Below, in pieces: positions 1-4,726 of a stretch of 7,269 nucleotides of DNA (position 1 is the first letter of the stretch; every line of letters starts with the position of its first letter). The DNA is from Candidatus Poribacteria bacterium. Lineage in GTDB: Bacteria; Poribacteria; WGA-4E; WGA-3G. The DNA lies in contig JAPPMR010000691.1 of NCBI GenBank assembly GCA_028818995.1, forward strand, positions 1 through 7,269, written 5' to 3'. Below the pieces are notes generated by a model that worked only from the letters and a program-made list of their open reading frames with translations, did not search any database and was not told where the DNA came from. Made by a program: the position numbers and the translations under genes.

Positions 1-488
1 TGGAAGTGGTAGCGATGCACAACGGACTATGTCTACTCCATCAGGCAGGCTCCACTCAAAATATTGCCGCTTACGCGCGAAGGTTTCCGTCAATAACGTT
101 TATCATCGGGCATGTTTCGATGAACAAAGCGGGGCATCTTGATGCTATCAAGCAGTGTGGAAAACAGGAGAATATCTGGTTTGACATCGCACAGAAACCG
201 GAAGGCGCAGATGTGAGTTGGGACCTCGTGCATCTCGTCAATAATCTCAACAAAGATAGAATTATGTTCGGCAGCGACCTACCCTATTACGATTTTCGGC
301 TCGTTCAAGCACAGATCGAATCTGCACAGATTGACGATCAAACGAAGGAACAAATCGCCTACCAGAACGCGGTACGATTGGTTCAGCAATTCCGCGCAGA
401 CTGGGTGCCAACGCTAACACCGCTAACGCCGCCGCAAGTCTACTCGGAGTCTGAGATGTGGGACGCGAACGGCGCAAGATTGCGCTAA
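1..488 (+). CDS. Amidohydrolase-family (amidohydrolase 2-like) metal-dependent hydrolase, C-terminal part
   Basis: The reading frame is open from the window edge (first full codon at 3), so the true start is outside; the GTG at 6 lies inside the gene. Counting from that GTG, the residues shown are the C-terminal half of a TIM-barrel hydrolase: LLHQAGS with His12 (strand 5 metal/active-site His), a helix AAYARRFPSI, then FIIGHVS with His36 (strand 6), and DRIMFGSDLPYYD with Asp91 (strand 8 catalytic Asp). The order and spacing fit the amidohydrolase 2 family, which contains hydrolases and decarboxylases of small carboxylates or lactones; substrate cannot be told. After the usual final helix (QIAYQNAVRLVQQF) there is a roughly 30-residue Pro/Thr-rich tail ending at 160, which may be lineage-specific. 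The gene converges on the permease gene with only 15 nt between stop codons and no clear terminator. Confidence 0.85.
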   Translation, partial: EVVAMHNGLCLLHQAGSTQNIAAYARRFPSITFIIGHVSMNKAGHLDAIKQCGKQENIWFDIAQKPEGADVSWDLVHLVNNLNKDRIMFGSDLPYYDFRLVQAQIESAQIDDQTKEQIAYQNAVRLVQQFRADWVPTLTPLTPPQVYSESEMWDANGARLR

Positions 489-503
489 CCAGGGACACAA
501 TGG

Positions 504-1349
504 TTACTTGACAATTTCGACAGCGCGGATCCTACGGTGAAGAACGAAGATACAGAGAGCTATCAGGGCAATTTGGATGAGGAGTGCCCAGACCCAATGC
601 ACAGCATAGTTGGAGGTATCCCCAAATAGTGCGGTGCCGAGAATGTCGTAGTTTGCCCAAATAGATACTAAAGCTACTTTGCTGGTGCGTGTAATGACTT
701 TGAGGATTTCATAGATAACAGGCGAGCCAAACCACACAGCGCAGAAGCCTATTATGGCATAGCGAGGATTTGAGGTGAGCGATGAAAATACCAACATCAA
801 CACGCTGGAAACGAGGATCATAATTATGGAATAGGCGATGATTGAAAAAGGCATCCAATAGTTCTCTTTCAAAAACGAGGTATCGGTCAACAGCACGTGT
901 TCAAGAAATAGCAAAAGCCCCGGGATCAGCGTAAGGCAGCTAAGTAATATACCCATGACAGCAAATTTCCCTATAAGATAATCGATCCATGAAATCGGTT
1001 TGGATAGATAAAGGGAGAGCGCGTTGTTCTTCAGATCCGTGGCGATTAACCCGGACCCCCCAAAAACAGCAATCAGCGCGATGAAAAGTGAGGCGTTAAA
1101 TAGGAAATTTTTGAAAAATGCAATGTCAATGTTGATCGGAAACACGGAACCTGGAAACTGATTAACGATATAGATAATTACGGCGTGAGCCAAGATGTAG
1201 ATTGCGGGCGGAATAGCAACGATGAGTCGGACAATCTTGCGTTGTGCAAGCAGTTTCAGTTCTGCCTTTGCGATAATCCACCAGCGTGTATAATGGCTGG
1301 GGTTGAGTGTTCCTTCCCAATGTCGGTAGTTCTGTGTGTGAATAGGCAT
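504..1349 (-). CDS. ABC-2 type transporter permease subunit
   Basis: The 281-residue protein has about six hydrophobic segments (roughly 40-62, 83-104, 126-150, 168-190, 198-216, 250-271), the usual topology and length of ABC-2 type permeases. The stretch around 99-128 (GSGLIATDLKNNALSLYLSK, then PISWIDYLIGK) is the family signature that links the second and third helices: a small-residue run, 'DLKNNAL', and 'SKPIS' followed by 'LIGK'. It would form the membrane channel of an exporter in the inner membrane, driven by a separate ATPase, but no ATPase gene is in the window. The ATG at 1349 is the first start after an in-frame TGA at 1365-1367; no good SD precedes it, so expression may depend on the 1463-1981 gene upstream or on a weak site. 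The N-terminus is a cytoplasmic segment (TRWWIIAKAELKLL) of the type often seen in these permeases. The substrate is unknown. Confidence 0.85.
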   Translation of the reverse strand: MPIHTQNYRHWEGTLNPSHYTRWWIIAKAELKLLAQRKIVRLIVAIPPAIYILAHAVIIYIVNQFPGSVFPINIDIAFFKNFLFNASLFIALIAVFGGSGLIATDLKNNALSLYLSKPISWIDYLIGKFAVMGILLSCLTLIPGLLLFLEHVLLTDTSFLKENYWMPFSIIAYSIIMILVSSVLMLVFSSLTSNPRYAIIGFCAVWFGSPVIYEILKVITRTSKVALVSIWANYDILGTALFGDTSNYAVHWVWALLIQIALIALCIFVLHRRIRAVEIVK

Positions 1350-1424
1350 ATTTTTTAGTAGTTTTCAGTAGGAAGTCGCTCTCCGTGATAACTGACAACC
1401 ATTCAAGTGGATAGAGTCAATTAC

Positions 1425-1441
1425 GGCACACAGTGTATGCC
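1425..1441. other. Small inverted repeat between permease and lipoprotein genes
   Basis: Read on the minus strand, GGCATAC-ACT-GTGTGCC can form a 7-bp stem (one G-U pair) with a 3-nt loop. It sits in the 113-nt gap between the 1463-1981 gene and the permease. No T-run follows on either strand, so it is not a standard terminator; it could be an RNA processing or pausing hairpin, or chance. Confidence 0.3.
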
Positions 1442-1462
1442 TACTACCCCAATAAAATTGTT

Positions 1463-1981
1463 TTAATACTTGTAGATGGCGGTTCTTTCTAAAGTATCGG
1501 AGAAGGGTCCCTGTTTTTCAGTCTGAATTTCAACGGTGATGACCCCTAAAGGCGTATCACGCTCTGGATCTTCGTCTATTAAGTAGCGTGGAATCTCTGC
1601 AGTCATGAGCCGATCCAGTCGATTGAGTTCCTGAGACCAACGGAGATCAATGAGTCGTCCATCGTAGACCTTCTTATGTTGCACCCCATTGCGTATGGAG
1701 TAAACCTGAGCATTGGTAGTAAAATCCGCCTCAGAGATAGTACTCACGCCGACACTTGGGCTGAGAATGCTCTGGTTCCATATCAAAGGTATTCCATTTT
1801 TGTCAACCAGATAAATCCGTAGATCGATCCTGTCAACGCGCGGATCCGATTGGAGCTGGATGCCCTCAAAATTCTGAATCACGCCGCTCCCACACGAAAG
1901 CATAGCAAGAACGCAGATACCGACGAACGCGATTCTCCGACCTTTTAGTATAAACTTGCGAGGCAAGTTAAAACGAAACAC
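1463..1981 (-). CDS. Putative lipoprotein of unknown function, 172 aa
   Basis: The protein starts with a basic N-region (RKFILKGRR), a hydrophobic core (IAFVGICVLAML) and then Ser29-Cys30-Gly, which fits a lipoprotein signal with an unusual box (Met at -3, Leu at -2, Ser at -1). The mature part is soluble, beta-rich in appearance (alternating hydrophobic stretches such as RIDLRIYLVDKNGIPLIW and GVITVEIQTE) and has no motif I recognise. The start is GTG, chosen because GAAGGAGG lies 6 nt upstream; an ATG two bases earlier is in another frame and stops after 12 codons. It would be anchored to the inner or outer membrane. It lies between a possible 21-aa leader ORF and the ABC permease on the same strand, so it might be co-transcribed with the permease, although a 113-nt gap separates them. 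Confidence 0.75.
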   Translation of the reverse strand: MFRFNLPRKFILKGRRIAFVGICVLAMLSCGSGVIQNFEGIQLQSDPRVDRIDLRIYLVDKNGIPLIWNQSILSPSVGVSTISEADFTTNAQVYSIRNGVQHKKVYDGRLIDLRWSQELNRLDRLMTAEIPRYLIDEDPERDTPLGVITVEIQTEKQGPFSDTLERTAIYKY

Positions 1982-1987
1982 ATCAAT

Positions 1988-1995
1988 CCTCCTTC
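1988..1995 (-). promoter_or_regulatory. SD site GAAGGAGG that sets a GTG start
   Basis: On the minus strand GAAGGAGG is followed by 6 nt and then GTG at 1981. This match decides for the GTG over the overlapping out-of-frame ATG at 1983. Confidence 0.8.
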
Positions 1996-2016
1996 ACATT
2001 TTTAAGGGCAACTTGC

Positions 2017-2035
2017 AGGTTTCCTATAGAAACCT
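2017..2035. other. Perfect 7-bp hairpin in the leader of the 172-aa lipoprotein gene
   Basis: AGGTTTC-CTATA-GAAACCT is a perfect 7-bp inverted repeat with a 5-nt loop. On the minus strand it begins at the stop codon of the 21-aa ORF and ends 21 nt before the SD of the lipoprotein gene. No T-run follows, so intrinsic termination is unlikely; a role in translation control or RNA stability is an inference. Confidence 0.5.
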
Positions 2036-2099
2036 ACTTCACCTGTTTAACGTGAGTTTGATAATTAATTTCTGAATTTTTTGTAGAAGAGGTTTTCAT
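2034..2099 (-). CDS. Possible 21-aa small protein or leader peptide
   Basis: ATG at 2099 is preceded by AGAAGGAG with 8 nt spacing, a very good SD for so short an ORF. The product begins MKTSSTKNSEINYQ and ends HVKQVK: polar, Lys/Ser/Thr-rich, with no signal or membrane segment. The TAG stop touches the 7-bp hairpin at 2017-2035, and the next gene (172-aa lipoprotein) starts 52 nt further on. The arrangement resembles a leader peptide followed by a hairpin, but there is no run of one amino-acid codon that would suggest attenuation. It may equally be a chance ORF behind an SD-like purine run. Confidence 0.35.
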   Translation of the reverse strand: MKTSSTKNSEINYQTHVKQVK

Positions 2100-2304
2100 T
2101 AGAGATGCTCCTTCTTTTTACCCCTATATTGGTAGGGTGTTTTGTTCTGGCACATCCTGTGAAGCAAGGGTTATATGACAGTTCCCCGACAGACCGCTTG
2201 GGGAGGGTTGTGTCACAGCGAGGCATTCGCCGACACGTCGTCCGTTAAATCAGCGTGCGGAGTTTCATGCGAATTCTCTGAAATACAATAAATTATCTTA
2301 ACGT
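2100..2304. other. Intergenic stretch without a recognised gene
   Basis: This is the remaining part of the 323-nt gap between the two lipoprotein genes. Beyond the SD of the 21-aa ORF it holds a TCCCC/GGGGA inverted repeat (2183-2187 with 2200-2204), a CCCTA/TAGGG pair around 2121-2137, and a 14-nt sequence (2239-2252) that recurs at 3248-3261. On the minus strand TATAAC (about 2172-2177) could be a -10 box but has no convincing -35. I see no known riboswitch core and no terminator after the 216-aa gene. Confidence 0.4.
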
Positions 2305-2955
2305 CTACATTTTTCGATAGACGCGCGTGGTGTCGTTTGTCAGTGTGAGTCGGGCACCCGACACGCTCCATGTATAGGTCGAAAGTTTTAATCCGCTCTG
2401 GATCGTCTGTTGAAATCCTTCTGAAAACCCCTGTTCAAATTCTCGCTGAAAATCGGCGAGTGCTGCGGGGGTGTCTTTCAGTCTTGGATCCACGTGGGTC
2501 CACTGGAAATCTCCCAAGGTAAAGTTCTCAACCTCACCGTAGATCATTTCCAGCGTCGTCCCTGCCACAACGTAGTTTCCTTTTGTCGTGTAATCAATGG
2601 GCACGCGAAACACCAAGTGAACTCCCGCCAACGTTTCTGAGACGGTGCAGTCAAACGTCACGCGGACCTTCCTATACAAGGCAGTGTCACTTGCGAATAC
2701 AAGTTTGGTTCTTGCGGTGTATAGTTCTATCTTGAAACCTGCCTCCTGCGTGGTGAGGGCACCTTGAAGGGATTCGATTGGCGTTTTTCCATCAATCGTG
2801 AGGAGTTCCCAGATTCCGACTAATTGGCTCGCTGGGTCCTCCGGTGGCAGAATGTCTTTCTCACCAGTGCATCCGAAAAGTCCAAGTAATATCAGAAAAA
2901 AAACGTACAGACAAGAGATGCTGCTGTATCTCCCGCGGGGTTTTGTGACCGTCAA
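2305..2955 (-). CDS. Lipocalin-like lipoprotein, 216 aa
   Basis: The N-terminus has a lipoprotein signal: basic residues (KPRGRY), hydrophobic core (LYVFFLILLGLF) and box Leu-Phe-Gly-Cys with Cys29. The mature chain begins with LVGIWELLTIDGKTP, the G-x-W strand typical of lipocalin-like small-molecule or stress-related beta-barrels, continues with strands such as GVHLVFRVPIDYTTKGNYVVAGTTLEMIYG, and ends with YTWSVSGARLTLTN...TRVYRK, the usual closing strands of that fold. An insert rich in Phe, Glu and Gln (about 165-190, FQREFEQGFSEGFQQTIQSG) is predicted helical and may be lineage-specific. The start is TTG, supported by GAGGAGA 7 nt upstream; it lies 2 nt after the stop of the 91-aa gene, so the two are very likely co-transcribed and translationally linked. 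Ligand and function are unknown. Confidence 0.8.
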   Translation of the reverse strand: MTVTKPRGRYSSISCLYVFFLILLGLFGCTGEKDILPPEDPASQLVGIWELLTIDGKTPIESLQGALTTQEAGFKIELYTARTKLVFASDTALYRKVRVTFDCTVSETLAGVHLVFRVPIDYTTKGNYVVAGTTLEMIYGEVENFTLGDFQWTHVDPRLKDTPAALADFQREFEQGFSEGFQQTIQSGLKLSTYTWSVSGARLTLTNDTTRVYRKM

Positions 2956-2957
2956 AC

Positions 2958-3233
2958 TTACGTCTCCTCATATTCTCTGATATCTATATATCCCTCACCT
3001 TCTTTTACTGTGTTGGCTATATAGTTATGCACCCATTCAGCTTTTCGTTTTTCAGAAAATTGCGAAATGACAAAATCAATATTCTTCTCCTTATCCAAAC
3101 TTGCGATCTTCAGATTATAGCCATCACCTGGAACTGATATATCTCCTGAAAGAGAAGTATAGCCTTCTGCCTCTGTGATATATATCCTGCATCCAGTAGC
3201 ATCTATAAGTCCTTTTGTGCAATTAATAATCAC
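2958..3233 (-). CDS. Hypothetical protein, 91 aa
   Basis: I do not recognise this protein. It has no signal peptide or membrane segment. The N-terminal half (CTKGLIDATGCRIYITEAEG, then SLSGDISVPGDGYNLKIASL) looks beta-rich, with Cys5 and Cys15; the C-terminal half (FSEKRKAEWVHNYIANTVKE) looks helical and ends in an acidic tail. The start is GTG, chosen because GGAGGT lies 5 nt upstream; the ATG nearby on that strand (3246) is out of frame and stops after 7 codons. It is the first gene of the minus-strand run, and its stop overlaps the SD region of the lipocalin-like gene. It lies downstream of the minus-strand promoter and CRISPR-like unit at 3349-3465, about 200 nt away. Confidence 0.65.
   Translation of the reverse strand: MIINCTKGLIDATGCRIYITEAEGYTSLSGDISVPGDGYNLKIASLDKEKNIDFVISQFSEKRKAEWVHNYIANTVKEGEGYIDIREYEET
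2963..2969 (-). promoter_or_regulatory. SD site GAGGAGA that sets a TTG start
   Basis: On the minus strand GAGGAGA is followed by 7 nt and TTG at 2955. It lies inside the last codons of the 91-aa gene, which indicates coupled translation. Confidence 0.7.
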
Positions 3234-3238
3234 TGATT

Positions 3239-3244
3239 ACCTCC
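3239..3244 (-). promoter_or_regulatory. SD site GGAGGT that sets a GTG start
   Basis: On the minus strand GGAGGT is followed by 5 nt and GTG at 3233. It supports the non-ATG start of the 91-aa protein. Confidence 0.7.
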
Positions 3245-3317
3245 ATCCGTCCGTTAAATCATCTACCCAGGTCAATACGAAATCTATCTGAAAATCATCG
3301 GCAAATAGCCTCAATTG

Positions 3318-3344
3318 AATGTAACGAAAGCCTTTTGTTACGTT
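3318..3344. other. 27-nt near-palindrome next to the CRISPR-like repeat
   Basis: GTAACGAAAG (3321-3330), one base, then CTTTTGTTAC (3332-3341) match as a 10-bp inverted repeat with one G-U position; three further pairs extend it to 3318-3344. It ends 4 nt before the intact 30-nt repeat. As DNA it has the form of a dimeric regulator's operator; as RNA the inner bases would have to open to make a loop. It could end or protect the minus-strand RNA described below. No strong T-run follows on either strand. Confidence 0.55.
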
Positions 3345-3348
3345 TAGT

Positions 3349-3445
3349 GTTTCTATTCCACACTGGTTCGATTAAAAGTCAGGAAAATGATCATGTTTCG
3401 CGGTTCTTGTCGGAAGTCTCTATTCCACATTGTTTATTATACCGC
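3349..3445 (-). CRISPR. Miniature CRISPR-like unit: one repeat, one spacer, one degenerate repeat
   Basis: The intact repeat is 3349-3378 (30 nt; plus strand begins GTTTCTATTCCACACTGG and ends CGATTAAAAG). A 37-nt spacer follows at 3379-3415. The second copy at 3416-3445 begins GTCTCTATTCCACATTG: 17 of the first 20 positions match, but only 2 of the last 10. On the minus strand the repeat ends in GGAATAGAAAC, which resembles the ATTGAAAC handle of a repeat family often tied to type I-B and type III systems (from memory). That makes the minus strand the likely transcribed strand. In that direction the first repeat is degenerate at its 5' half while the handle half is kept, and the second repeat is intact. 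Repeat and spacer lengths are standard. No cas genes are present and no further repeat units were found on either side. Confidence 0.7.
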
Positions 3446-3465
3446 TTTTAGGGGACAGATGTCAA
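3436..3465 (-). promoter_or_regulatory. Consensus sigma-70 promoter reading into the CRISPR-like unit
   Basis: On the minus strand TTGACA (3465-3460) and TATAAT (3441-3436) are separated by 18 nt; both boxes are perfect. The -10 box lies in the decayed part of the degenerate repeat. The expected start, near 3429-3430, would give an RNA that begins about 14 nt before the spacer and so keeps the repeat-derived handle. The same promoter could also feed the minus-strand genes from 3233 on. Confidence 0.75.
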
Positions 3466-3544
3466 TCTAAAATCCGCTTTGTATCTTTTCCCAAAAGTGA
3501 TATAATGATACCTATAAATGCAGGATAATTCGTGATATTTTCGC

Positions 3545-3574
3545 TTGACAGTTTTCGCGTTTTTGGTGTATCAT
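3545..3574 (+). promoter_or_regulatory. Sigma-70-like promoter for the 113-aa gene
   Basis: TTGACA (3545-3550), 18 nt, TATCAT (3569-3574). The expected start is about 3581, at the first base before the structured leader 3582-3657. It is divergent from the minus-strand promoter at 3436-3465. Confidence 0.7.
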
Positions 3575-3581
3575 GAAAAAA

Positions 3582-3657
3582 GCATTGCTGGTAGGGAACA
3601 CAATCCGCGTCGCTTGGCGCGGTCTCTACCACTACTGAGTTGTGTCGGGAGCAATGC
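3582..3657 (+). ncRNA. Highly structured 76-nt leader or small RNA candidate
   Basis: Several complementary segments nest here. The outer stem is GCATTGCT (3582-3589) with AGCAATGC (3650-3657), 8 bp. Inside, GGTAGGGA (3590-3597) pairs with TCTCTACC (3623-3630), 8 bp with one G-U, and stacks on CCGCG (3605-3609) with CGCGG (3618-3622). The 7-nt bulge left on the 5' side (ACACAAT, 3598-3604) is complementary to GTTGTGT (3639-3645), which would close a pseudoknot. The element starts where the promoter at 3545-3574 is predicted to begin transcription and ends 61 nt before the 113-aa gene. It could be a cis-regulatory RNA, a small RNA, or a copy of a palindromic intergenic repeat. No family was recognised. 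Confidence 0.5.
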
Positions 3658-3658
3658 C

Positions 3659-3675
3659 AAAGAAAGTAATGCGAT
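3659..3675 (+). repeat. 17-nt direct repeat, copy 1 (AAAGAAAGTAATGCGAT)
   Basis: The same 17 bases occur at 5582-5598. This copy lies between the structured leader and the 113-aa gene, 43 nt before its ATG. It contains an ATG (3669-3671) that opens a 17-codon ORF ending in a TGA overlapping the ATG of the 113-aa gene. Confidence 0.7.
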
Positions 3676-3718
3676 ACCTCAATAGTGTTTTACATATTTT
3701 TCAAAACAGGAGGACAGA

Positions 3719-4060
3719 ATGAAGGAGATTACATACGGTCTCTCAGGGCGTATACAAGACCCAGAAACGATGAATACTGTTATTCTAAACGGTGTGAAAT
3801 TGACAGGGACACCTTTACAGGTTGGAATGATTTTTGACGCTTTAAAAGACTTGCCCGGAGCTCCCGATGTCTCGCCAAGCAATGAGACGGACGTGAAAAT
3901 TTTCAATATGGGTAAAGACGCTTTGGAACAAGCAAGGTCTGAACAAGGCGATCTTTCTGGCGATTATGAGGACCCAGATAGATCCGATAATGATGAGGAA
4001 GAACTTGCCAGACTCCGCTCTAATTGGAGAATCCATGTTTACCCTACGGAGACTGAATAA
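3719..4060 (+). CDS. Hypothetical acidic protein, 113 aa
   Basis: I do not recognise this protein. ATG at 3719 has AGGAGG 5 nt upstream, so the start is secure. The N-terminal 50 residues (MKEITYGLSGRIQDPETMNT... LTGTPLQVGMIFDALKDLPG) look like a small alpha/beta unit; residues about 74-95 are strongly acidic and low-complexity (SEQGDLSGDYEDPDRSDNDEEE), probably disordered; the end (LARLRSNWRIHVYPTETE) returns to ordered sequence. It has no signal peptide or cysteines. It is the first gene behind the plus-strand promoter at 3545-3574 and its structured leader, which suggests that its expression is controlled at RNA level. Confidence 0.7.
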   Translation: MKEITYGLSGRIQDPETMNTVILNGVKLTGTPLQVGMIFDALKDLPGAPDVSPSNETDVKIFNMGKDALEQARSEQGDLSGDYEDPDRSDNDEEELARLRSNWRIHVYPTETE

Positions 4061-4072
4061 GGAGATTTCACG

Positions 4073-4120
4073 ATGTATTTTGTTTTTGAAGATCCAAACC
4101 GCATTGGGATTTGGATATAA
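4073..4120 (+). CDS. Possible 15-aa small ORF
   Basis: GGAGAT starts directly after the stop of the 113-aa gene, and 6 nt later an ATG opens MYFVFEDPNRIGIWI, ending in TAA. SD and spacing are good, but the peptide is very short and aromatic-rich and may be the relic of a longer gene or chance. It lies between the 113-aa gene and the 160-aa lipoprotein gene. Confidence 0.25.
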   Translation: MYFVFEDPNRIGIWI

Positions 4121-4144
4121 ACGCTATAACAAAAAAGGTGACGG

Positions 4145-4627
4145 ATGAAACCATACACGCTCTCATTCATTTTCGTATGTTCTATTCTATTCACTGGCTG
4201 TTCTTCCCAACAGCTCTACACGGACAAATCTCCTGAGTTAGAAATCAACGGGGGAGAGATCGTTACTCCCGATACACATATAGAGCTGCAAGTGCTCATA
4301 AACATGCTAACTGCGGATGTGGGCGAATATGTATTTGAAGCTATCGTCGTAACAGGGAAAACGGACTGGGATTTCCTCTCAGAAGAATGGCAATATCAGG
4401 AAAATCATCACATCTATTTACGAAAACTTACACTTGACATAAAAACAACGACGTTTTTGTTCGGTGGAAGCCGTGTTATAACCGTTCATCTCAATAGGGA
4501 TACTCTCTATCGAGATAAGAATTCTCTTGAATATATGGACTTTCGTGGTGATGCGACAATTCGCCTCACACGCCACATCGGAATAGCAACATTCAAAGGC
4601 GATATTATTGACGTGCCTACGAAATGA
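4145..4627 (+). CDS. Putative lipoprotein, 160 aa
   Basis: The N-terminus MKPYTLSFIFVCSILFTGCSS is a short lipoprotein signal with Cys19 after Phe-Thr-Gly, followed by Ser-Ser. The mature part has alternating hydrophobic strands (HIELQVLINML, YVFEAIVVTGK, RKLTLDIKTTTFLFGGSRVITVHL, DATIRLTRHIGIATFKGDII) and reads like a small beta-sandwich or barrel; I know no family for it. A purine run AAAAAAGGTGA lies 3 nt before the ATG, a modest SD at short distance. It would sit on the periplasmic side of a membrane. It follows the 113-aa gene by 84 nt on the same strand and probably shares its promoter. The intergenic region after it holds a new promoter. Confidence 0.7.
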   Translation: MKPYTLSFIFVCSILFTGCSSQQLYTDKSPELEINGGEIVTPDTHIELQVLINMLTADVGEYVFEAIVVTGKTDWDFLSEEWQYQENHHIYLRKLTLDIKTTTFLFGGSRVITVHLNRDTLYRDKNSLEYMDFRGDATIRLTRHIGIATFKGDIIDVPTK

Positions 4628-4636
4628 ATTTTTTCA

Positions 4637-4665
4637 TTGACATTTTTTACGATAAAATCTTGAAT
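4637..4665 (+). promoter_or_regulatory. Probable promoter for the small secreted protein gene
   Basis: A perfect TTGACA (4637-4642) is followed by 17 nt and TTGAAT (4660-4665; 4 of 6 matches to TATAAT). It lies just past the lipoprotein stop and about 60 nt before the ATG at 4727. The region is AT-rich, so the -10 choice is uncertain. Confidence 0.45.
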
Positions 4666-4726
4666 TAAAAAGAACTTGTTGGACAGGAGTTTCAACATAA
4701 TAACCTAATCTATGGAGGTTTGGATA

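Noticed and set aside
489..503. Bidirectional terminator between the convergent amidohydrolase and permease genes
   Set aside because: The gap is only 15 nt and contains neither an inverted repeat nor T-runs.
3282..3311. A third CRISPR repeat on the left of the intact one
   Set aside because: At the distance expected for a 37-nt spacer the bases show no similarity; a faint match near 3309 has about half its first 14 bases right only.
3479..3506. Additional plus-strand promoter with TATAAT at 3501-3506
   Set aside because: The -10 box is perfect but the best -35 (TTGTAT, 16 nt away) matches only 3 of 6, and a much better promoter lies at 3545-3574.
3551..3568. Match of the CRISPR-like spacer to the -35/-10 interval of the plus-strand promoter
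   Set aside because: TTTCGCG and a following TT-TTG are shared, but the spacer end next to the handle, where a seed should pair, does not match. About 11 of 20 positions agree without gaps, which can be chance.
3582..3645. HDV-like self-cleaving ribozyme
   Set aside because: The strand order matches, but the loop of the inner hairpin (TCGCTTGG) does not fit the conserved loop, the expected two-pair contact cannot be formed from the bases after P1', and there is no fourth stem. Only CTGA before GTTGTGT resembles the catalytic joiner.
3966..4148. 60-codon ORF overlapping the 113-aa gene and the start of the 160-aa lipoprotein
   Set aside because: It lies mostly in another frame of the 113-aa gene, lacks an SD, and has no protein-like features of its own.
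4712..4726. Longer N-terminus for the 105-aa secreted protein
   Set aside because: The ATG at 4712 overlaps the SD GGAGG that serves the ATG at 4727; the shorter form gives a standard signal peptide.
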